Source: Caulobacteraceae bacterium (lineage in GTDB: Bacteria; Pseudomonadota; Alphaproteobacteria; Caulobacterales; Caulobacteraceae). From it: a stretch of DNA of 5,948 nucleotides. The position numbers and the translations under genes are program-made. The notes below the pieces were generated by a model. It made no database searches and had not been told where the DNA came from. It was given only the letters and a program-made list of their open reading frames with translations. The stretch covers positions 1-5,948 of the forward strand of contig JANXWN010000314.1 in NCBI GenBank assembly GCA_025351125.1. The letters are read 5' to 3'. How positions within the stretch are numbered: position 1 is the first letter of the stretch; each line of letters opens with the position of its first letter. Positions 1 to 5,033 of this stretch are shown here, one piece after another.

Positions 1-146
1 CCGATGCCTTGAACGCGTCGCGTGTCGAGCCGGGAAGTTCGGATGTGTCTTGGCGGGGTAAGTTGGATTTGGCGGTTGCAACGCCGGACGGCGTCAAAGA
101 GCCGTTGAACCGTCGCGTGACGATTAAGGTGAGTCCCGTTAATTAG
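1..146 (+). CDS. OmpA-family outer membrane/peptidoglycan-binding protein, C-terminal end (5' truncated)
   Basis: This is the last 47 codons of a gene entering from the left edge; the frame begins at base 3 and stops at TAG 144-146. The visible peptide contains W-R-G-K-L-D-L-A-V-A-T-P-D-G-V and then E-P-L-N-R-R-V-T-I. This is the characteristic end of the OmpA C-terminal (OmpA/MotB-like) domain: a G-x-x-D-L-A-V-x-T-x-D-G-V segment followed by the N-R-R-V strand. In this family the domain binds peptidoglycan diaminopimelate in the periplasm and tethers the outer membrane. Whether the missing N-terminus is a beta-barrel, a lipoprotein or something else cannot be seen. The next gene begins about 20 bp downstream on the same strand, so co-transcription with the OmpH-like genes is plausible, and a pairing of OmpA with periplasmic chaperones makes sense. 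The family call is fairly secure; the specific protein is unknown. Confidence 0.75.
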   Translation, partial: DALNASRVEPGSSDVSWRGKLDLAVATPDGVKEPLNRRVTIKVSPVN

Positions 147-166
147 GCGTTTGACGGCGCGTCAAT

Positions 167-820
167 ATGCGAAGTTTAAATTATCCAATCCAACGCGACG
201 CGACTGAGAGCGTTGTGCGAACTCCTGCAAACGTTTCGGTTCAGAAACTGAAAAACGCCGCGACGGGCGCGTTTGGTTTGTTGGTTGGGCTGACTGTTTT
301 GATCTGTCCGACGACGATTTACGCGCAAGCTTTTGGGCAGCCGACACCGGGGATTTGTTTTTTGTCGCGGGAGCGCGTGCTCGATCGGTCAAAGGCCGGT
401 GCGGCGGCCAACGCGCGGCTGCAAATCTTCGCCAATGCGGTGGCGCGTGAGCTCAGCGGTGAACGCGCGGCGATCGCGGCCGACGCGAACGTCTTGCAAA
501 TCCAACGCCCGGTTATCAACGAGGCGGTGTTTCAACAGAGGGCAGGCGCGCTTGCGCTGCGGCAACAATCTTTCCAGGCTCTAGAAAATACCCGCAACGA
601 TCAGATTTCGCGAACGCGCACGGCCGCCACCAACCGCGTCATCCGGGCCATGGCGCCAACTTTGGCGTCGGTTCTTTCGGAGCACGGGTGCAGTGCGGTC
701 TTGGAGAGTTCCGGCGCCTATGCCATAAGCCCGCGAATGGATCTGACGGCGGAAGTGATCGGTATTCTCGATATCCGATTACCCGGATTCAATTTCGATC
801 TCGAACCGGCGGGGCGTTAA
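167..820 (+). CDS. OmpH/Skp-family periplasmic chaperone-like protein, copy 1
   Basis: Exported protein of the OmpH/Skp type, a family of periplasmic holdases that carry unfolded outer-membrane proteins. From ATG 167 it is 217 residues. A hydrophobic signal segment spans about residues 35-50 and ends in A-Q-A (53-55), a good signal peptidase I site. The mature part starts near T-P-G-I-C (60-64), followed by R-V-L-D-R-S, an Ala/Glu/Gln-rich helical middle (about 80-160) expected to form coiled-coil tentacles, and a C-terminal strand segment around D-L-T-A-E-V-I (192-198). There is no clear Shine-Dalgarno sequence before 167, and 34 residues before the hydrophobic core is long for a signal peptide. 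GTG at 215 would give 201 residues, closer to its 197-residue neighbour, and is a serious alternative start. Cys64 and Cys175 are both matched in the neighbour. The family call is good; the client proteins are unknown. Confidence 0.75.
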   Translation: MRSLNYPIQRDATESVVRTPANVSVQKLKNAATGAFGLLVGLTVLICPTTIYAQAFGQPTPGICFLSRERVLDRSKAGAAANARLQIFANAVARELSGERAAIAADANVLQIQRPVINEAVFQQRAGALALRQQSFQALENTRNDQISRTRTAATNRVIRAMAPTLASVLSEHGCSAVLESSGAYAISPRMDLTAEVIGILDIRLPGFNFDLEPAGR

Positions 821-883
821 GGCGTCTGCGCTAATCTCAATAACCCCTCGCATGTTCAGTCTTTCAACATCGGTATAATTCAA

Positions 884-1477
884 ATGCTGCGTACAATATC
901 AGTTTTGTCACTGCTGGTCGGTTCGATTGCGGTTATGCCGTGCTACGCCGTCGCGCAGCCCCTGGCGTTAGGGGCGGCGACGCCGGGCGTTTGCTTGTTT
1001 TCACGCAACGCCGCCATGGCTGCTTCGCACGCCGGCGTCGCGGGCACGGAACGGATGCAGACGATCGTCGCGGCGGTCAATGCCGAGCTCAATCCGCAAC
1101 AGCAGCAAATCTTAACTGACGCCAAAAATACGCAAGCACAGAAATCGAGTTTATCTCCAGCAATATTTCAACAACGGGGTCTTGCTCTGGAACAACGGGA
1201 ACAAACTTTTCAGCAGCTTCAGCAGCTCCGCAACGCGCAAGTGCAACAAACCCGCGTTCAAGTCGAGCAATCTATCTCGCAAGCGATCGATCCCTTTTTA
1301 GACGCGGCGACGATCGCGCACCGTTGTTCGATCGTGTTGGAGCGGTCGAATGCCTACCGATTCAATGCGGCGATGGATTTGACCGACCAGGTGCGGACGG
1401 CCCTCGATCAGAAGTTGGCGCCAATCCAATTCAACCTCGCGCCGCCCGAGTCTGTGCAAGGCCGCAGGCCCCGATAA
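884..1477 (+). CDS. OmpH/Skp-family periplasmic chaperone-like protein, copy 2
   Basis: A second exported OmpH/Skp-like protein of 197 residues, diverged from the gene just upstream. A clean Sec signal peptide (hydrophobic about 4-19) ends in A-V-A (22-24), with cleavage before Gln25. The mature protein aligns with the upstream copy at T-P-G-V-C (33-37), at F-Q-Q-R (95-98) and at the C-terminal A-Y-x(5)-M-D-L-T (157-167), ending in a predicted beta strand Q-F-N-L. The middle is strongly glutamine-rich (runs at 72-75 and around 104-129) and heptad-like, consistent with a coiled-coil arm. Cys37 and Cys148 occupy the same places as the cysteines of copy 1. It lies 63 bp after copy 1. There is no convincing Shine-Dalgarno before ATG 884, but this start gives an ideal signal peptide. 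It probably acts with or beside copy 1 in the periplasm; the two could form mixed trimers, but that is inference. Confidence 0.75.
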   Translation: MLRTISVLSLLVGSIAVMPCYAVAQPLALGAATPGVCLFSRNAAMAASHAGVAGTERMQTIVAAVNAELNPQQQQILTDAKNTQAQKSSLSPAIFQQRGLALEQREQTFQQLQQLRNAQVQQTRVQVEQSISQAIDPFLDAATIAHRCSIVLERSNAYRFNAAMDLTDQVRTALDQKLAPIQFNLAPPESVQGRRPR

Positions 1478-1534
1478 AGTCGCCTCGACGTTTGCGGCGC
1501 CCCTTGAGAATTGTCTAAACACAGATAAGTTGCG

Positions 1535-1569
1535 GCGTCCGGTCGCTGGCCCGAGCCTTCACCGGACGC
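1535..1569 (+). promoter_or_regulatory. Perfect 9-bp inverted repeat in the spacer before the SCP2 gene
   Basis: The arms GCGTCCGGT (1535-1543) and ACCGGACGC (1561-1569) are exact reverse complements separated by 17 bases. The loop holds a smaller GGC/GCC stem (1548-1550 with 1555-1557). No T-run follows the right arm, so this is not a standard intrinsic terminator for the OmpH genes, although it could still stall or end transcription. It could also be a dimeric repressor site or a leader hairpin of the SCP2 transcript. A weak promoter-like pair, TTGAGA (1504-1509) and TAAGTT (1526-1531) spaced by 16, lies just upstream but matches the -10 consensus poorly. The rest of the 142-bp spacer shows only a 4-bp stem at 1584-1596. 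The structure is directly visible; the function is open. Confidence 0.4.
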
Positions 1570-1619
1570 TCCAATACAGAACCCGCCTTTTCGGCGTCAA
1601 TTAGGGAAACAATTCGGAC

Positions 1620-1928
1620 ATGGCCACGTTGCAAGAGATAACCGAGCGGATGAGGACTGCCGTGGGAACAGACTCCGGCCTCGGCAAGTCGCTCAAATAC
1701 AACCTGAAGGGCGACGGTTTTATCCACATCGACGGTGGAACGGTTACCAACGAAGACGCTCCCGCTGATTTAACCATGACGATTGCGCTTAACGACCTAG
1801 TGGCTCTGGGGGAAGGTAAGCTGGACCCCATGACGGCCGTCATGACCGGCAAACTGCAGCTATCGGATATGGCTGTCGCCATGGGATTGCAGAGCAAGAT
1901 GCAGACGCTTTTTGCGAAAATGGCCTAG
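1620..1928 (+). CDS. SCP2 sterol-binding-domain protein
   Basis: A compact 102-residue protein made entirely of one SCP2 (sterol carrier protein 2) domain. Recognisable segments in order are the strand K-Y-N-L-K-G-D-G-F-I-H-I-D (about 26-38), the hallmark E-D-A-P-A-D-L-T-M-T-I (45-55), then G-K-L-D-P-M-T-A-V-M-T-G-K-L (66-79) and the final amphipathic helix. The fold forms a hydrophobic tunnel that binds acyl-CoAs, fatty acids or other lipids; there is no signal peptide, so it should be cytoplasmic. From memory, the turn usually reads G-D-M after the G-K-L-x-V strand; here it is S-D-M and appears one residue shorter. A purine stretch AGGGA (1603-1607) lies 12 bases before ATG 1620, a slightly long spacing. 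The hydrolase follows almost immediately in the same frame, so the two genes are very likely one transcription unit. The true ligand is unknown. Confidence 0.85.
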   Translation: MATLQEITERMRTAVGTDSGLGKSLKYNLKGDGFIHIDGGTVTNEDAPADLTMTIALNDLVALGEGKLDPMTAVMTGKLQLSDMAVAMGLQSKMQTLFAKMA

Positions 1929-1931
1929 GGT

Positions 1932-2870
1932 TTGAGCGACGCGGCGCCCCTGATCGGCGTCGTTTCCGCGCCCGTCCCCGAGGGCGGCGCGGCGGAATGG
2001 TTCGCGGGGGCGCGCGACGCTCGTCTCCGCGCGGCCCTCTTTGCGGCAAGGGGCGCGGTTCGCGGCTCCGTGGTGGTGAGTCCGGGACGAACCGAACCCA
2101 TTGAGAAATATTTCGAAATCGTGGAAGGCCTGCGCGAACGCGGCTTTACCGTTCTGGTTCACGATTGGCGCGGTCAAGGTCTATCGGCGCGACTGCTGAC
2201 GGACGAAAGGCTCGGGCACGCTGAGGGCTCCGCGGATTTTATGGTGGATTTCCAGCGGCTTCTCAACGCTTTCGAGGCTCGACTGCCAAAACCCTGGGTG
2301 GCCGTCAGCCATTCGATGGGCGGATGTTTATCTTTGTTGGCGATGGCGCGGGGCGAACGGCGGTTTTCCGCCGCGATTATGTCGGCGCCGATGTTCGGCC
2401 TCCAAACCGGGCCGTTTCCCAGGCTCGTCACGCGCTGGGTCGCGGCGTTCGCTAAAGCATTTGGGCGGGCAGGCGCACCCGCGATTAAACCTGAGGCCGC
2501 GCCGGCCCCGTTCGCAGCCAATATCTTAACGCATGACCAACGCCGTTACGAGCGCAACGAGGCTCTAATGATCGCGTGCCCTGAGCTTGGCCTGGGCGCG
2601 CCAACCTGGGGGTGGATTGACTTTGCATTGTGCGCAACCGAGGAACTCCGGACGAGCGCAGGGGTGACCGAAGTGACAATTCCACTGACGTTCCTTGTCT
2701 GCGGTAAGGAAGGTTTGGTCGACAACGAAGCCATTCGACGGGTGGCCGACCGTCTTCCCGGCGCGCGATGTGTTGATATCCCCGGCGCATTCCACGAAGT
2801 CCTCCAGGAGACCGACGATATCATTGCGGTGTTCTGGCGCGAATTTGACGCCTTGACCGCTCGGCTATGA
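1932..2870 (+). CDS. Alpha/beta hydrolase, lysophospholipase (PldB/monoglyceride lipase) type
   Basis: A 312-residue serine hydrolase of the Hydrolase_4/PldB group, which hydrolyses acyl esters of lysophospholipids or monoglycerides. The order of motifs fits: oxyanion-side loop S-P-G-R-T-E-P-I-E-K-Y (50-60), H-D-W-R-G-Q-G-L-S (77-85), nucleophile elbow S-H-S-M-G-G with Ser128, and G-A-F-H-E-V with His288. The acid is Glu260 or Asp264 in G-K-E-G-L-V-D-N; as I recall it, E. coli PldB has a similar E-R-V-V-D-N stretch. A lid-like insertion lies about 155-225. No signal peptide is evident. The start is TTG 1932: conserved sequence begins near residue 23 and no ATG or GTG lies between the SCP2 stop and that point. 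With no usable Shine-Dalgarno, translation probably depends on coupling to the SCP2 gene ending 3 bp earlier. The substrate is not predictable; a lipid ester is likely. Confidence 0.8.
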   Translation: MSDAAPLIGVVSAPVPEGGAAEWFAGARDARLRAALFAARGAVRGSVVVSPGRTEPIEKYFEIVEGLRERGFTVLVHDWRGQGLSARLLTDERLGHAEGSADFMVDFQRLLNAFEARLPKPWVAVSHSMGGCLSLLAMARGERRFSAAIMSAPMFGLQTGPFPRLVTRWVAAFAKAFGRAGAPAIKPEAAPAPFAANILTHDQRRYERNEALMIACPELGLGAPTWGWIDFALCATEELRTSAGVTEVTIPLTFLVCGKEGLVDNEAIRRVADRLPGARCVDIPGAFHEVLQETDDIIAVFWREFDALTARL

Positions 2871-3674
2871 CGCGGCTGATCGCAGTAACGCCAAGGCGTC
2901 GTCGAGAAGGAGTTGGTCGCCCGCGATGGCAATTTGGCCGCCGTAACGCCCAACCGGCGCGCCGTTCCAATCGGTGATGAAGCCGCCGGCGCCGGCGATC
3001 AGCGGGATCGCTGCCTCGATATCCCAGCTTTTTAGGCCCGCCTCGACCACCAAATCGAGGGTTCCGGCCGCCACCATCGCATAGGCGTAGGCATCGCAAC
3101 CCAGGCGCACCAAGCGGACTGCGTCACGCAGCCGAGCCCAGACGACTCGTTCAGCAAGCGTGAAGCAGGCGTGCGGGTCGGTCGTGGCGACGATGGCGTG
3201 GCTGATTGGCACGCCTTTTCGCACCGCCAACGCCCGGCTCGACCCATCCTGGATCAACCGCGAGCCACCGGCGTGGCCGACGTAGATCTCGTCAAGAAAC
3301 GGCTGGCCGATCGAGCCCAACGCCGGTACGCCCTGGAATCGCAAGCCGATCAAAGTGGTCCACAGGGGTAGGCCGGCTATAAACGCGCGCGTGCCATCGA
3401 CCGGATCTATGACCCAGACGAACTCCGCGTTTGCTCTGTCCTCGCCGTATTCCTCGCCGATGACGCCGTGAGTCGGGTAACGTTCGCTGATCAAGGCCCG
3501 TATCGCCGCCTCGGCCCCACGGTCCGCGGCGGTGACGGGGTCAAACCTCCCGCCGGCGTTCTTGTCCTCCAAACCATGGTCGGCGCGGAACAACGGCAAA
3601 ATGACGTCCGCCGCCGCCCGGTTGAGATCGACTACAAATACCTCGAGAGGTTTCAGCTCAGCGGCGGACAACAT
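2865..3674 (-). CDS. hisN: Inositol-monophosphatase-family enzyme, probable histidinol-phosphatase
   Basis: A 269-residue Mg2+-dependent phosphatase of the IMPase superfamily. Metal-site motifs are intact: D-P-V-T-A-A-D (45-51), G-E-E (73-75), W-V-I-D-P-V-D-G-T-R-A-F (87-98, ligands Asp90 and Asp93) and S-W-D-I-E-A-A (216-222, Asp218) followed by A-G-A-G-G. The D-G-T-R-x-F-x-x-G-x-P-x-W pattern is typical of HisN, which dephosphorylates L-histidinol phosphate in histidine biosynthesis, rather than of SuhB or CysQ. Still, assignment within the superfamily from motifs alone is not certain. The frame is open further upstream (ATGs at 3812 and 3752), but those 46 residues are proline-rich and unlike the family. 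ATG 3674 gives the normal length. No strong Shine-Dalgarno is visible. The gene converges on the hydrolase and overlaps its last 6 bp, and it is divergent from the acyltransferase gene. Confidence 0.8.
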   Translation of the reverse strand: MLSAAELKPLEVFVVDLNRAAADVILPLFRADHGLEDKNAGGRFDPVTAADRGAEAAIRALISERYPTHGVIGEEYGEDRANAEFVWVIDPVDGTRAFIAGLPLWTTLIGLRFQGVPALGSIGQPFLDEIYVGHAGGSRLIQDGSSRALAVRKGVPISHAIVATTDPHACFTLAERVVWARLRDAVRLVRLGCDAYAYAMVAAGTLDLVVEAGLKSWDIEAAIPLIAGAGGFITDWNGAPVGRYGGQIAIAGDQLLLDDALALLRSAAS

Positions 3675-3854
3675 TGGTCTGGACTTAACCTGATCTGGCC
3701 GGGAGACAAAGCACGGGTTTCTCGGCCCGGGCAGGGGCTGCGCCAGATACATACCTTCTCCCGATGGGAAATGACCGGGCGGCGCTTGCAAAGATACGGG
3801 GGAGGCAGGCATAGCTCGATTTGCCTCACGTCCCTTGTCTCGCCTAATGAAGCC
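3675..3854. promoter_or_regulatory. Divergent intergenic region between hisN-like gene and acyltransferase gene
   Basis: Both flanking genes read outward from this 180-bp stretch, so it should hold their promoters. I see no pair of hexamers close to the sigma-70 consensus on either strand. The best on the plus strand is TTGCAA (3786-3791) followed 18 bp later by CATAGC (3810-3815), which is weak. A purine tract GGGGGAGG (3798-3805) resembles a strong ribosome binding site but lies about 50 bases before the chosen ATG and has no ATG, GTG or TTG in the acyltransferase frame at usable distance. The segment also contains the palindrome GCCCGGGC (3725-3732) and the stem-loop listed separately. A promoter role is inferred from gene orientation. 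Confidence 0.4.
3697..3727 (+). other. Possible RNA stem-loop in the divergent intergenic region
   Basis: On the plus strand, bases 3697-3707 can pair with 3717-3727 over 11 consecutive positions, two of them G-U (3702/3722 and 3705/3719), around a 9-base loop (3708-3716). On the minus strand the same two positions would be A-C mismatches, so if it works as RNA it would do so in a plus-strand transcript, that is, a long leader of the acyltransferase mRNA. It sits 128 bases upstream of that start codon. Transcription of this stretch is not shown by the sequence, and GC-rich DNA yields such stems by chance fairly often. Confidence 0.3.
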
Positions 3855-4775
3855 ATGGCTCAGCGGCGACCAACGATCACTCAGACCCTTGTCTGGCGTT
3901 TTGAGGCGATGGGGTATGATTTTGCCACGGCGGTCATTCGGCTTCTACCGGTCGACACGGCGTCGGCGATCGGTGGTGCGCTCTTGCGCGCCGTCGGGCC
4001 GCTGACGCGCGCGCATCGCACGGCCTCGCTCGGCTTGCGGCTGGCTTTTCCGACCATGACCGACACTGAGTACGCCCGCATTCTCGCGGCGCAGTGGGAG
4101 AATTTCGGGCGCTACATCGCGGAATTTCCGGTGCTTGACCGCCTGACCCCTCGCGGCGGTCGCGTCGAGGTTGTGCATCCCGAACGTTTGGCGCGGATCG
4201 CGGCGTCCGGTCGCCCGGTGATCTTCATTTCTGGCCATTTTTCCAACATGGAAGTAATGTCGGCCGCAATTTTGGATGCGGGAATACCCTGCGAGATTAC
4301 CTATCGCGCGGCCAACAATCCGTTCGTCGACGCGCGCATCAAGCGCAGCCGGTTTCGATACGGCGTGCGGATGTTTGCACCCAAAGGGGCCGACGGCGCC
4401 CGCGAATTGCTCGATGCTCTAACGGCGGGGCGTTCGGTGGCTTTGATGAACGACCAGAAATACGATGCCGGCGTCGCCGCCCCATTTTTTGGGCGTACTG
4501 TCTACACCTTGCCAGCGGCGGCGCGCTTGGCCTTGCGGTTCGGCGCGGAGATCCAACCGCTATCAGTCCAACGCGTGCACGGCGCCCGCTTTCGCCTGAC
4601 CGTACACGATCCCATACGCCTCGTAGCGACCGGCGATCGCACGGCGGACATCTGTACCGGCGTCACCGCGATCAACGCTTTTATAGAAGCGCGCGTGCGC
4701 GAGCGACCGGAAGAATGGTGGTGGATGCACAAACGCTGGCCAAAAGCGGATTACGAGGGTGGCGAGCGACGATGA
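3855..4775 (+). CDS. lpxL: Lipid A biosynthesis acyltransferase, LpxL/HtrB family
   Basis: A 306-residue inner-membrane enzyme of the LpxL/LpxM (HtrB/MsbB) family, which transfers an acyl chain from acyl-ACP to make the secondary acyloxyacyl groups of lipid A. Diagnostic segments are S-G-H-F-S-N-M-E (126-133), giving the catalytic H-x4-E pair His128/Glu133; Y-R-A-A-N-N-P-F-V-D (150-159); N-D-Q (199-201); P-F-F-G (210-213); and the tail R-P-E-E-W-W-W-M-H-K-R-W-P (284-296). Length matches the family (about 300). The frame is open back to 3468, but that extension is antisense to the phosphatase gene and unlike the family, so ATG 3855 is chosen. The purines GAAG just before it are too close for an ideal Shine-Dalgarno. 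Whether it adds laurate, myristate or another chain cannot be told. It ends 3 bp from the convergent DUF2093 gene. Confidence 0.85.
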   Translation: MAQRRPTITQTLVWRFEAMGYDFATAVIRLLPVDTASAIGGALLRAVGPLTRAHRTASLGLRLAFPTMTDTEYARILAAQWENFGRYIAEFPVLDRLTPRGGRVEVVHPERLARIAASGRPVIFISGHFSNMEVMSAAILDAGIPCEITYRAANNPFVDARIKRSRFRYGVRMFAPKGADGARELLDALTAGRSVALMNDQKYDAGVAAPFFGRTVYTLPAAARLALRFGAEIQPLSVQRVHGARFRLTVHDPIRLVATGDRTADICTGVTAINAFIEARVRERPEEWWWMHKRWPKADYEGGERR

Positions 4776-4778
4776 CGC

Positions 4779-5006
4779 TTAAGGTAGAGCTTGGCGCGTT
4801 TTCCAACGCTCCAGAGCCTGCGTCGGTCCGGCATAGGCCTCCTGGTGGACGGGGCTCCAATAACGCAGATCATCAAGGGCAATCTTCTTGCCCGACACAG
4901 CGCACAACACGAAACGACCAGGGCGTAAAATGGTAAACTCGCCATCGCCATAGCGCAGCAAGGCCAAGTCTCCGCCATCGGTTAGGTTCGTGTCGTGGGC
5001 GTTCAT
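4779..5006 (-). CDS. DUF2093 family protein
   Basis: A 75-residue protein that I recognise as DUF2093, a small family without known function that I know from Alphaproteobacteria. Its conserved core is visible: L-R-Y-G-D-G-E-F (17-24), L-R-P-G-R-F-V-L-C-A-V-S-G (27-39), I-A-L-D-D-L-R-Y-W-S (42-51) and H-Q-E-A-Y-A (54-59). There is no signal peptide or membrane segment, so it should be cytoplasmic. The single Cys35 lies in the C-A-V-S/T-G motif. The gene starts 27 bp after the xseA stop on the same strand, so it is probably the downstream member of an xseA operon; no convincing Shine-Dalgarno is visible in the 27-bp gap. This neighbourhood hints at a tie to exonuclease VII, but it is only context. 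The 3' end nearly touches the acyltransferase gene, with 3 bp between stop codons. Confidence 0.8.
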   Translation of the reverse strand: MNAHDTNLTDGGDLALLRYGDGEFTILRPGRFVLCAVSGKKIALDDLRYWSPVHQEAYAGPTQALERWKTRQALP

Positions 5007-5033
5007 CGATCCAGTCTAACCCAACGTGCGGGT

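Noticed and set aside
874..879. Perfect TATAAT just before the second OmpH gene
   Set aside because: It ends 4 bases before the ATG, so transcription from it would start at or after the start codon, and no matching -35 lies at 16-18 bp. Probably chance in an AT-rich patch.
1584..1596. Short stem CGCC-TTTTC-GGCG before the SCP2 gene as a terminator
   Set aside because: Only 4 bp of stem and the T-run is in the loop rather than after the stem.
2546..2953. 135-codon minus-strand open frame opposite the hydrolase
   Set aside because: Overlaps both the hydrolase and the phosphatase genes; Ser/Arg-rich with no recognisable motif, so a shadow frame.
3675..3812. 46-residue upstream extension of the hisN-like gene (ATGs at 3812 and 3752)
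   Set aside because: Proline-rich and unlike the IMPase family; ATG 3674 gives a typical length and leaves a normal divergent intergenic region.
3468..3854. 129-codon N-terminal extension of the acyltransferase frame
   Set aside because: Most of it is antisense to the conserved phosphatase gene and it has no family similarity; ATG 3855 gives the normal length.
4200..4214. 15-base sequence identical to 1532-1546 (includes the left arm of the inverted repeat)
   Set aside because: It falls in conserved acyltransferase coding sequence (A-A-S-G-R) without the partner arm; a chance match in GC-rich DNA is the simplest explanation.
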